A stretch of 64,000 nucleotides of DNA from Isoetes taiwanensis (lineage: Eukaryota > Streptophyta > Lycopodiopsida > Isoetales > Isoetaceae): contig JAJEKV010000041.1 in assembly GCA_021234155.1 (NCBI GenBank), positions 3,772,829-3,836,828 on the forward strand. Direction: 5' to 3'. The notes below the pieces were generated by a model. It saw only the letters and a program-made list of their open reading frames with translations. It made no database searches and was not told the DNA's origin. This document shows positions 35,845 through 46,760 of this stretch, piece by piece; within the stretch, counting starts at the first letter, position 1; each line of letters starts with the position of its first letter. The translations under genes and the position numbers were made by a program.

Positions 35845-37160
35845 GTTACTTTGCTACAATGGCACAGATAGCTGGGGCATGTGATGCTAGTTGGAGACTT
35901 CAACACACGCATTAGAATAGAGAAGTTGACAAAGTTTAACCCCCTGGCTGAGGACATATTACAGCTTCATTCCGGCAGAGGCTTCATGGGCACATACATT
36001 GGATGACAGAGCACATCCAGTCATGCGCTATAATAGGCAGTTGCTTTAGATGTGCATTATCTTTGACTTAGTTATATGCAATGGTCTCACATAGTGGCTA
36101 TCCTGCTCCAGCTTCACTTGTCGACAAGAAAACTAAGAGAGGTGGCAACAATATAGTCGACTACCTACTGGTGGCTAAGCAGGATCTGCACCTTATTACA
36201 CACCTACAGATCGACACAAATAGTAGAGATGAAGAGGTGGATTCAGATCATCAACCCCTCTTCCTTTAGCTAATATGGCAGCCTGTTCATATCCCTTGCC
36301 CAGATACCCTTTGTTTGCAAAGATGCACTTGGACTATGATCACGCAAATTTCTACGTCGAGATGCTAACAGATGAGCTAGAGGAAATCTTGGAGCTTCCC
36401 ACGTTACAGCAATAGGCTGCCCAATTAATCACTGTACTTCTCACTGCAGTCGAGAGATGCTTTGGGAGACCCTGCCCATCGAGTCCCTCACATGTGACAA
36501 GCTTTCCGCAGAACCGGTGGTTTGATGCTGAATGTAAGGAACGTAACTGCTTGCTTCAACTAGTCACTGACCTTGCTTTGCGAGTACAAGAGATCAAACA
36601 ATATCGCACTTTCGTCAAATGCAAGAAGGCCCCAACATTCATGGAGGCATCGGCAAGAACCTCCTTGATCGTCCACAACAAAACATTCGGAGAAGAATAC
36701 CACGTAAGCCTCTGCGACCTCTGGGTGAAACATCTCCCCAAACAATAGGTGCAGACTGCACATTTGCGGCTCTACAATCGCTTAGAATTCAACTTGAGTT
36801 ACCCCCATGATGGTCTCGCCACTAGTAATCGCGCCCGGTTGCTCAAGGCTTGCAAAGATCTCTCCAATGGCAAGGCCAGCAGATCCGGATGGAATCTGGC
36901 GTAGAGTTGTTTAAGTAGGCGTGGCCACATATCGTCCTCCCTCCCCCCTCTTGCCCTCCTCCCAACCGGGCTATTCAATAGGGCACTTCAGAAGGCTTTC
37001 CCCCATAGTGGGCCACCAAGAGAGTAATTCTCTTCTATAAGGCGGAGATCCTCACCGTCCCGAACAACTATCGCCGATCACGGTCATCTTTGTTGTTAAC
37101 ATGGCCGCTCAACTTCCCATTCTCCTACCTCTCCAACAAGGTCCGGCAAGGTCCACAAGT
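35845..37160 (+). mobile_element. LINE 5' fragment, copy 2
   Basis: Counterpart of 22880-24180, with the same endonuclease signatures (GDFN near 35890; SDHQPLFL at about 36245-36269). A 27-bp segment just upstream (aaaattctctctctaat...) is absent from copy 1. The polymerase part from about 36630 on has many indel differences from copy 1. Confidence 0.75.
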
Positions 37161-37819
37161 AAAAAGCATTATATACATTAGCCAAAATGCCAAAAATACT
37201 ACTTAGGATAGCTAACCAAAAAAAATTAACATGTTATTTGTTCAGTAATATGCCAAAGATATTCCCACCCCCACCGTTAAACAAGGGGTAAGAAAGAGCG
37301 AAGGGACAAGTGCTTGCATTAAAACAATGTTATTTTGCCGAGCAAAAATCCCTTTGTAATGCATGTTACAGTCTGCAAAGTCAAGCACTGGTGGGATTCA
37401 AAGGTCACTTCAAGCATCCACTAATCTTAAGTTATATATCATTTTGTAATTTGAGTATATCCATCCATGATGCTTGAACATTCAGTTTTTTTTTACTCAC
37501 ATGAATACAACCATTCATTCATGAATACAACCATTCATTCATGACATGACATGACATCCACTAAGGCTTCCATTTATAAATTAGGGTATTATGTACTATT
37601 TGGTTAACGTGTGTTGTTTGTAACTTACGGATGAATGCCAAGAAAAGCATATGCTATAAGATTTAAGAAATTATGAACATGCTCTTCTAGGGAATAACAT
37701 GCTTCTGTAATGCTTAAGACAATCTTACATTGGGAAAATAACAAAATCAAAATATTAAAATTCTATAAAAGTATGGCCACAAGTAGGTTAAAAGACTTTA
37801 ACCTCATAAGTTACTTTGC

Positions 37820-38528
37820 ATAACTTATTAGGTGATGCTACACCATGATATACCAAATTCGTTTGATGTGAATACTACTATTACGTCATGGAATAGGAGT
37901 GGTGGTTTTCTTTGGAGGTGCAATTTCAAGTTGCAGGGGGCAAGGCACTATAATCAAGAATGATGCAAGGCGCTATAATCAAGAATGATATAAGTAACGG
38001 CTCAACAAAGGATCCCCATTTCTTCAATCCATGTTCAAGTGAGCACATGTATATATATTTGCAGTGTTGCACATATGCATCCATATTGTCAAAGCATGCG
38101 CCAAGTAGTTATCTTGGGTTCTTAGTTATCTTGGGTTCCTTTCACTTCTATGTTATTTAAAGGTAGGTAGGAATTTTCCATCCAGGGACACCACCAAAGG
38201 CCACGAGACAAGTTGTAAGTTGTGTCAACATAGAGATTTTAGTCCATGTCGGTTGAAAATGTAGCCAAGGAAATTTGTGTGTAAATAGAATATGGCATGC
38301 TCCTCTTGTAACATATAAGCTTTTCTAACATAGATGTCTCCAACCTGGCAAAAGAAACACTTCCAAACATAAAGAGACAAAGAATTTAATTATGCCTTCA
38401 TTTATTGGCCCCATTCCACGTGATTTAATAGCTCTGATCTGCCTGGCAGACCTTTAAAAACAAAACAAAAAAAGAATTTTAAATACTTTTAAACACATAG
38501 ATACATTAATAAGATTTGAAATAGGTAT
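37820..38528. other. Intergenic, 3' side of the NPF gene
   Basis: Contains a short tandem repeat (ctataatcaagaatgat with spacer, twice at about 37949-37992) and a doubled ttatcttgggttc near 38108-38140. No gene was recognised. Confidence 0.4.
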
Positions 38529-40730
38529 CTACACAGAAGCAAGCTCTATGGTCTTTGTCTTCTCATGTTGCTTGGAGGCAGAATCTTCAATACCATTAAC
38601 TGTATAATCTCCTCCTTTGTACCACTTTGCAAGAATAACATAGACCATGAAATTGATAAAGCCAAGGACTGCAAGGAGCCAGTAGAAGTTGCTCAATTTG
38701 CTTTGGTTAATATTGAACCTAGGCAACCATCCTGGATTGGAACCATGCTTGGTTATTCCATTTACAGCAGAAACAATGGCACTGCTTAAGAAGTAGCCTA
38801 GAGAATTAGACACAAACATAAGAGAAGTTGACATGCTGTGCAGGCTCTCAGGAGATTCACCATAGTAGAAATCTAGCAGCCCTGCAAATGTGAAGAGATC
38901 TGCAAGTCCAAAGCAGGAGTATTGCAAACCAATCCAAAACACGCTCATTGGAAGAATTGCCATGGGATTGTTTAGCAGATGATGGCTGGTGGCCACTCTG
39001 ATCCTTTTAGTCTCCACAAGTGCTGCAATTACCATGGTGAAGCATGATAGAAGAAGTCCTAGTCCGATTCTCTGCAAATTTGTGATGCCTCTCTCATGCC
39101 CTGTGATTTTGCGCGCAAATGGCACAAAAAGCCTGTCATAAATTGGAAGCAAAAGGAGGACTGCTAACAATGGGAAGAAACCAACTGAGGCAACTGGAAA
39201 TGTGAAATGATGAGTTAGTTTTCTGTGTAGTGTTTGTGCTTGTTGAATTGAGAAGGTCTGCAGCTGAGCAAGCACACAACTCAGCATTATTGTGGTTGCA
39301 AATATTGGAAGAACTCTAAGCATGCACTTCACTTCTTCCACTTGTTGTATGGTGCATTGTTTCCATGGATTTGTAGGCCCTTTTACTTTGTTTGGATGCG
39401 CCATAAGTGCCTTGTCTAGAAATCTGCAAATGACCAAAACAAAAAACAAGTTTTTTTTTAAGTAACCATGTCATATGTGTCATGTGCAAATGACAATCAC
39501 TACCTTCCAATATGTTAGCAAGTTGCACGTACCTGAATTGGATTTGTTTGCCACAGGATTCCAGCTTCAGATTTCTATTCTTGAAGGAGACCACAAACAC
39601 TTGAGCAAACCTTGTAAGAGGGCTGCCCAAGTGCTGCTTTTTCTTGTAGAGAGGATAGCCACAGATAAGCACTATAAGTGCTAGTCCCATGGAAATGGTG
39701 CATATACCGAAAGACCATGCTCTGCTTATATCTTGTTGAAGATATGCAAACACGGTCACAGCAGGAACTGCTCCAACACATATGCTGAAGTAAAACCAGT
39801 TGAAATATGCAGATATAGATCTTTTTTCTATTGGGTCATGTTCATTGAACTGATCTGCTCCTAAAGACGGCAAATTGGGCTTCACTCCACCCATTCCAAG
39901 GGCCAGGACGTAAAGGGCAACATACATGACCGCTTTCTGGATTTTGTCTGGCGTCTGACATGGTGTAAAGTAGGGAATACATGTAGGAGGATGCAGACTT
40001 GGAATTGCTGCTGATATTACTAGCAAAGTGTAACCCTGCACCATACGAATCAACATTTCAAGTTAATAAGCAGCATACATGTGCCATCATAGGATGGTTC
40101 TGCAATGCATCTTAATATATACCACAATTTCTAATCCTCCAGACAGCATCAGCGTACTGAATCTGCTCGTGTAAGTATCAGAAATGAAGCCTCCAACCAG
40201 AGATAGCAACGCAGCTGTCCCCAGAAAATTCGTGGATATATTGGCAGCTTCTGTGGGTTGGAAATGCATGTAGTTGTAGAGAAAGGTGAAAAGCGTCAGT
40301 TGAACTGTTATTTCGGCAAGATTTTCGAATGCCTGGGTTCCTGAACAAGTCATAGAAACAGTGTCGAGTTAGCAAACATGATTATGCCGTTTAAATTAGC
40401 CCACATATTATCATGACAATCATTTGAAGCAAGATTTGATCCATGTCTGAAAATGATCAAAATACTAGCATTCAAATTAAGAGTGGTGCAATCATTAAAA
40501 TTATATCAGAATGCTTGGAAGAATGCACTAGAAGCACGTATTATGAAATGATCGATATTAGGTTAGTGTAAAATTTTGCCATTGCTGAAGAAACTTGCCA
40601 TAGATGAAGGGCGCAGTCCTCCATCCGTGTTGCAAAGCCTGCAACGCATTTGAATAACATTTTTCGATCAAACAATTCAAAGCAAATCTGAGCTAAATAC
40701 GAGTGAGGTTTTCAAGGGATTACACACCAT
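38529..40730 (-). CDS. NPF (NRT1/PTR family) transporter, NPF4-like, complete
   Basis: Five exons on the minus strand: 40730-40728 (ATG only), 40638-40599, 40340-40123, 40035-39533 and 39423-38529. They sum to 1659 bp, or 552 residues plus stop, normal for the family (550-620). The protein starts MALQHGWRTAPFIYGTQAFE. Family landmarks in order: NFLGTAALLSLVGGFISDTY, YVLALGMGGVKPNLPSLGAD, QFNEHDP, YFNWFYFSICVGAVPAV, then after the central loop QFRFLDKA, the EEVKCMLRVLPIF helix, GFFPLLAVLLLLPIYDRLFV, RIGLGLLLSCFTM and SLGYFLSSAIV. Twelve hydrophobic segments are expected. The proton-coupling ExxE[R/K] motif of helix 1 is changed (QAFEN). Similarity to the NPF4 group (ABA, gibberellin or nitrate transport, plasma membrane) is from recalled family features. 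The first intron after the ATG is a prediction; exon 2 ends at a GC donor (ctatg/gcaagt). Confidence 0.88.
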
Positions 40731-42318
40731 CTTGGCAAGAACAAGCGGCTGTAGTGCCGGAACTAGAGCTTGAAAAATGTATGAGCATACTTGAGGTTGG
40801 CAAAGGCAAGGAGGCAAGAATCGTGCAAATGGGAATAGAGACAAGAAGAGCTTCCAAAGAGCTGCAGGGGCCCATGATCTTGATCCGGCCAGCTACAAAT
40901 CAATATGGAACCAACAATACACCCATATTAAATATTCAACACCAAATTGTTAATCTTAAGACATTGTTAATATGACTTATTAGTTTTCCTAACGTGGGGC
41001 CAAACATACTTGGCACACACCTTCATGCAGCCCATAATACTATTTACTTTGGCATCACCCATTTGTCTCACTGACTTGGTTTTCTTGATACAACCAAGTT
41101 GCCAAAATGCATAAATATTAATATCACGAACTATGCTCCCATACTGACAATCTGGCCAATCTGCTCCATCCATCTTGCTAACCTGTTAGCTAGAGAAACT
41201 TCTATTCACTCTGTCGCCTCATGACCATAACTAAAATGGATTGGCAAAGGGATCCTTAGATGCTCTAGGTTCAAGATTATTGTTCCAATACTATGAAACA
41301 TTTGCCTCCCCTTTTTTTTTAAGTAGCATGGAATTGACTAGACGATTCTCTTATGGAACTATTTATTTGATAAGATACTTTAACATTGGTGTTGTTCCTC
41401 GATGGACCAATTGGTTCATTTGCATTGTTCACTTTATAGATAAAATAATCGTTGAACTTTTAATCACGAGAAAAATACCTAAATATCCAACTGCCTCCAT
41501 TTTTTAAAGTTATGTTTAGGAGAATTCAATGAGGTGAAGTTGAAACTATCTCATGTTTACATAGGGTAAAGCTATCTCGATAATAAAATTATTTTATCTT
41601 ATTTTTTTCCTGGTTCCCAAACGAGAGATCTCTAACTTTTGCACTCCAATAAATTTTGACATAAAATTTGGAAAATAAGCAGTAGACAAATCACATTATT
41701 CAAGAAAAATGTTCATTGCCCTTGACTGTGAAGTTTTAGATTTTCTTAATAGTTTTTAATACAAATGATTGATATTTTATTGAGGATAAATGAAGGTTGC
41801 CCTCTATCATATTATGCAAGTTACAACGATACAAGACCATGCAAAAACAAGCATGCAAAAGAAGCATCCCTCTCTGCAACCATTACTGGCCATTAAAATG
41901 AAGAAATTCCTCATGTGAATTGATCTCGCTTTCAATTTTGGGACACTAGTACCTCATGAGCTACTCCCATGACTAAAAATATTAATGCTCACCATTTTGA
42001 AGTTTGGATTAAACTTTCTAGCAGCGATTCCAAGTCATCTCTTCTATTATGCCTTCCATGGATTTCATCTTCTATTTTTTGAGTGAAACCCAACTTATGA
42101 AACTGTTATAAAAAAATGCAAAAAAGAATGAAGGAAAATTATGAACATCTATAATTAGAAGAAATAAAGATATAATGCGATATTCGTTGACCATTACTAG
42201 TCCACATGATTTAGGCTCATCTAAGAAATCAATAACATCCTGATCATCAACTTTGATCATAAATTTAAACTATAGATCACATGTATAGTTACTTGATATA
42301 GTATATGCTTTTCGTTTA
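40731..42318. other. 5' flank of the NPF gene and intergenic sequence
   Basis: On the minus strand, bases immediately above 40730 would be the 5' UTR and promoter. No TATA box is certain. The remainder is AT-rich, with a T-run and no recognisable gene. Confidence 0.35.
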
Positions 42319-42475
42319 AAATTGAATTGAGTTTTATCGTCTATGAAGACCATAAAGTCAATGGGACCCAATACAAGAAAGAGAATACATCAAATTCATT
42401 ATTGCATAGGATTAAATACCCCCATCCAAAAGGGTTTGCGAGAGAAAAACCTAAACAATAATGCATTCACTGAGA
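42319..42475 (-). mobile_element. LINE 3' terminus, minus strand
   Basis: Reverse complement of the same LINE 3' end seen at 21440-21590. Shared blocks are tgggaccca, ttttatcgtc, and the taaatacccc ... aaagggtttgcgagagaaaaacc block. The tail here is (aattc)n type (42320-42333). Only the last 150 bp or so are present. Confidence 0.65.
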
Positions 42476-42649
42476 GACTAGACATCTTTGCATGATTTAT
42501 TTCATCTCCTTTGTCAAGAACCTCTAGGATAAAAGATGATAATATCATTCCTATAGGTGTTTGCAAAAGCAAATGTAGTGGATGATTAGGTGTCCCGAGG
42601 GATTCACCTTTGATCAGCGTACAACCCATGAGAGTTCAACGGAGGGCCG

Positions 42650-42845
42650 TTTTTTGGACCATTTGCGTACGTATACTTAGGGGTTAGGGGTGTTTTTAGG
42701 TACTAATTTGGAGCAATATCTATACACAACGGGGTCAAATTGCCTTTTAAAATTGCGTATACTAAGGGGGATTTTTTGCTACCCTTCGAACGCAGATGCC
42801 ATACCCCCCTTATGTATAAGTGCAACCTCCGGGGTCAACGTATCG
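42650..42845. other. Diverged dispersed repeat with gcgtatactaaggggg words
   Basis: The words gtatacttaggggttagggg and gcgtatactaagggggattt resemble sequence at about 22310-22350 (gcgtataataagggggtttt) and 4390-4490. This suggests an old dispersed noncoding repeat. Boundaries are not visible. Confidence 0.3.
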
Positions 42846-43123
42846 CGCTCAATTAGTCGCAAACGTCAGGCAAATTTGGAAAGTATGGCATTAATCTTCA
42901 ATAGCTCCTTTCTGGTAACATTGTCATATCTTATTAGTTACTCATTTTTAGAATTATCTACATTTTTAGAACGCTCTTTTTGGCCCCTTTTTTTTTTTTT
43001 TTTTTGGGCTGCATATGGGGATGAATTTTGGCTTGACTATGAAGCAGTTGTTGCGATAGATCTGTTTTTTGTTTGAAAAATGGGTTGTACAAAATGGCCT
43101 GAACCTCTAGATTGTTCTGCTTC

Positions 43124-43548
43124 TTTGAAATCAACATAATTCCTGCTTCATTTGGTGAAGCTTTGGGCTTGAAAACATCTGCCTAATTCCTGCTTCATTT
43201 GTTGAAACTTTGGGCTTGAAAACATCTGCCTGACGAAATCTTCTTTTTTCAGCAAGAATAAACCCAAGAACTCTATTTAATTCTTCCTTTGTGAGTGCTC
43301 AGGCAGTATCTAGCTAAATGTATGCAATATAGCATAGCGAAACCAAAATGTGTACTTTCTGGGTTTCTTTGTTTCTACACATTCGACTTGGCTCATCAGA
43401 GTACTGGCAAGGGATATTGATGTTGATGGCTCTTTTGGCTTTGTCTTTAAGGCATTCCATAAATAGAAAGGATTTGCATGCATGTCTTTTGACAGCCTGT
43501 AATTATTCTTGATCCCATTTAAAAGGCAATTAACTTGATGCATCAGAA
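43124..43548 (-). other. Two exon-like stretches of an unrecognised gene
   Basis: The minus strand reads KNNYRLSKDMHANPFYLWNA and STSISLASTLMSQVECVETK (43548-43330). After a gap it reads EELNRVLGFILAEKRRFRQA and then DVFKPK (43290-43200). Codon-like composition and an AG before the second piece suggest exons, but no domain is recognised and the 3' end is disrupted by a 47-bp tandem repeat. Confidence 0.3.
43137..43232. repeat. 47-bp tandem repeat, two copies
   Basis: A unit starting taattcctgcttcatttg and containing tttgggcttgaaaacatctg occurs at 43137 and 43184. Confidence 0.75.
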
Positions 43549-44003
43549 ATTAAGGCGTTAAAAGACTTTACATTGGAACATGCAAACATGTCTATAGCAG
43601 GAATAAATAACCCTAATCTGGTTCAAGAAGTAAGAATAGATCAAGGTCTACTTCCAAATTTATTAGAAAGACATTTGAAGATGAATATACTAGCAAAAAT
43701 ATGGGAGAGGCAAGTAAAAGGATGCTATTACAAATGCACTCGTGGAAGTTGCCAACATAGGAAAGAAGTACACAGATCTTATGATGCATGATCATTCAAG
43801 CCCGATGCTGGGCTAGAGATTTTATCATCAACTACAATATTGCGATAGTCGACTGGTTTACATGAAGATTTAGAAGGCCAATCATGTTTCAAAATGGAAA
43901 CGAGCATCAAGGAAGCTATTACAAATGCAGGCATAGAAGTTGTCTAGTTGGGGGGAGGGGGGGGGAGAGGGGAGAGAGAGATCTTATGATGAGCAGGTGA
44001 TAC

Positions 44004-44165
44004 AATTGAATTGAATTGAATGGGGTTGTTATCATCCATGAAGACCAACAGACATATGGGACCCAACAACGAGCATAACAGATGTATCATTGTCCAGGAT
44101 TAAAAAACCCTGCCCCGAAGGAGTTTTAAGGGAAAAACCTTAGCAGTAATACACATGTTGAGAAA
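44004..44165 (-). mobile_element. LINE 3' terminus, minus strand, second copy
   Basis: Same LINE 3' block as at 42319 and 21440: tgggaccca, aggattaaaaaaccctgccc, gaaggagttttaagggaaaa. The tail is (attca)n read on the minus strand (44005-44021). Confidence 0.7.
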
Positions 44166-44639
44166 ATTGTACATTGTTATATGCCATTGGAGTATCGGAG
44201 GACACAACTGAGTGTGCATATCCATCACCTCTTGGTGATATAATCCCAATATCCCCATTGAAGCCATGTGCAACATCACATGGAGTGGCTAGTTAGGCTG
44301 GACCAACTCAGCATAATATACCCTAATAGGTCCAAATGCCGAAAGGTTCTGAAGAGTGCGACACTTGTCCTCAATAAGTCCTAGTTAGCAACACTAACAG
44401 GGTCTATCCTCTCGCACTTCCCAGAGCTATCTATATGTCTCAATTCAGAGCGATGAGCATTAACGGTTATGCCCAAGGACCTGAATTTGGCAAGGAGAAT
44501 CTGCAAAGATAAAACTTAGGACCTCTTTCTTTTATAAAATTTTGTAACTGTTTATGCATAAGTCTCCTGAATTCATAGAAATTATGTCAAATTTTGTTTA
44601 AATTGGAAGTAAATTGGTTAAGTTCCAGTGACCTAGGTC

Positions 44640-44740
44640 ACTCTGCGCTTGGGAGACCCTCTTCCATGTGAAGTAACCCCGTTAGTTCCACAATTTGGGA
44701 GACCCTCTTCCACGTGAAGTAACCCGATTAGTCCAAAATC
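44640..44740. repeat. About 52-bp tandem repeat, two copies
   Basis: The unit ttgggagaccctcttccayg, followed by tgaagtaaccc and a gttagt/attagt end, occurs at about 44648 and 44695. Confidence 0.7.
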
Positions 44741-45254
44741 TTGCTTAAATGTGTTAGATCAATGAGATATAACTTAGTAGATCATCTAGAATTAACTAAA
44801 TTATGCATGTTAGCATCTTATATCAACCAAATAGATCAAAGTTCAACCAAAACGACCTCTCGGGTCACTCCGAATGGAGGCCTTCCTACATTCTCGAAGA
44901 GACCCTTCGCTCCAAATAATACGAGTCGGCCAAAATCTAGGTGTAATTGACATAAAAGTAAAAGAAAAAATGCTAGGTCGAGTAGAATGAAGCTCGCCAT
45001 ATGTGTTAGCATAAAAAATTCTTGAAGTCAAACTTGTCTAAAGGAAGATCAGGTTCACCTGGGTCAGAACGCGCCAGAGGCCTCTTCAAGAAGCTTGGAA
45101 GCCTCAAATGTGCGGAGTAACCCGAGTCATGAGCATTTGACTATTTTTTTGTCCAAAATAAATTCAAAATGTTTGCCATGCACATTCTAGTTATCTGCCA
45201 TGTATTCTATTGACTTATAGCACTCCTTCAATCCATTTAGACCTCATCTAAAAA

Positions 45255-45340
45255 ATAAAAAAAACACCTGCAATAGCAGGAATCGAACCTCCCATCCACA
45301 AAGATGAATCCCCCCCATGCCAACCACTAAGGGCAAGCAT
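45255..45340 (-). repeat. tRNA-like sequence (SINE or tRNA relic)
   Basis: On the minus strand cttgcccttagtggttggca looks like a tRNA D-arm with A-box. The sequence gggaggttcgattcctgc has a perfect B-box and a T-stem with four of five pairs. A T-rich run (gttttttttatttttt) follows, like a Pol III terminator. The acceptor stem does not close, so it is not called as a functional tRNA. Confidence 0.5.
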
Positions 45341-45616
45341 CATTTTTGTTTAAATATATTCCCTAAATAAATTTAAGCTCTAATGATGTTGGATAATATT
45401 AATGTCCAAGATCCTTAGAGTTAGAACCAAGACCCTTAAACTAGATAGAGGTCGCATCTGCATTTATCTTAGCTTAGTTGTTGCTCTTATCTTGCTAAGT
45501 GTCTTCTTGTCTATACAATGATAGTATAATCAAACATTTTTTTCATGACAACCCAGCCAGTTGCCAAGGCTTGGTATGACACACCAACACATGCTATAGA
45601 TGGACATCATCAAATG

Positions 45617-46743
45617 TTTTTTTTTTTTTGAAGGACGTCAGACTTTATTAATAACACTCCATCATAATACATAACACAATGCAGAGACAGGAATAAAAAA
45701 CCCAGTGGACAAGCAGATCCAAGTGAACAGGGCCACCCGTCTAAGCATGACAATATAATGCAATTCACACTATTTTCCTCTTCTACAAAGATATAATCAT
45801 ATTTATAGAAAAGTTACTTCAACCAAGTCGAACTTCCACATCCATAGAATCATTAACAACAACTTGATCTGCTCCCTGGTGTCTCAATGCCAGAATGAGG
45901 AACATCCACTGTAACAATCGTAGCAGATACTGGAGCTACAGAGTGGACTAACGCAAATTGAGGAGCCGAGCTATTTTTGCGACGGGCAAGCTTCTTCACG
46001 CGTGGAGTAGACCATCCTTCCTCCAATAATTCTTGCTTGTGAGCAATGTCCTGAAGACCAAAGTGTTGATCCTCATTAAGAGGGTCTACTGATATAGACT
46101 GAGACGGAGATGCACTACAAGAAGGCGATGGCGCAGAAGTAGCTAGAGAGGAAGGCACAAGAGCTGGTAATACTGGCGGATTAACTAGTGCAAAGGCAGA
46201 TGAGGAAGAAGATGATAAAACATGACATTCGAGTGAAGTGGCTGCTATGTGACATGGGAAAGGAGCAGTTGGGGAGGTAGAGACGAAAGTATGCCTAGAC
46301 CTGTAAGTAGCAAAAGCCTCAACATTGGGAAACATCTTAGCAAGCTCAGGTCCATTTAGCAGACGTAGTTTGTTCTTGAAAAAAGGTGGGCCACTTTTGA
46401 CGACTACTGATTGAGGAATAGAAACACAAGTAGGAATAGATACACAAATTCGAGGACCATTAACACTAGAATGGGCAAGATGCATACCCAATCCATTGGC
46501 AATAGCAATCATAAAATAAGACACTTGCAGTTCTAGTGGAAAATCCTCTAAGCAAGCCAACAAGGCATGCACAATGCACCAGACTTACTTGGCAAGAATC
46601 CAGGAGAATACACCTGATATAGAAGATAATGTCCCCAAAGAGGATCAACACCACGCTCCACAAGCCTGTCAACTGCAAGTGAAGAGTCAAACATGACCAG
46701 GAAGAAATTATTATCTTTATCCAAAACTTTTAGAGACGCATAG
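45617..46743 (-). mobile_element. Retroposed LINE-ORF1-like (DUF4283 type) sequence with poly(A) and 17-bp target duplication
   Basis: The 17-bp word tggacatcatcaaatgt occurs at 45601-45617 and 46744-46760. Between them, on the minus strand, a frame encodes KVLDKDNNFFLVMFDSSLAV, GHYLLYQVYSPGFLPSKSGA and DFPLELQVSYFMIAIANGLG, the pattern of the plant LINE ORF1/DUF4283 RNA-binding domain. A Ser/Pro-rich tail ends in a stop at 45853. A frame break lies near 46560. An AATAAA lies 20 nt before a run of 13 A (T on plus, 45617-45629). No endonuclease or reverse transcriptase follows, so this is a 5'-truncated retrocopy of an ORF1-only transcript. Confidence 0.75.
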
Positions 46744-46760
46744 TGGACATCATCAAATGT

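Larger units (their letters stand above)
24819..37819. repeat. Tandem duplication, copy 2 (13.0 kb)
   Basis: Second unit of the head-to-tail pair. It keeps the same gene order as copy 1. It carries a MITE at 31313-31839, one fewer about 1-kb internal unit, and a duplicated 20-bp word atgaatacaaccattcattc near 37500-37540. By eye most of the unit differs from copy 1 at around one position in a hundred or less. The LINE parts differ much more. Confidence 0.9.

Noticed and set aside
42987-43004. Long T run as a retroposition tail
   Set aside because: No target duplication or element body was found next to it.
45255-45340. Functional tRNA gene
   Set aside because: A- and B-boxes are good, but the acceptor stem does not close and the anticodon arm is irregular.
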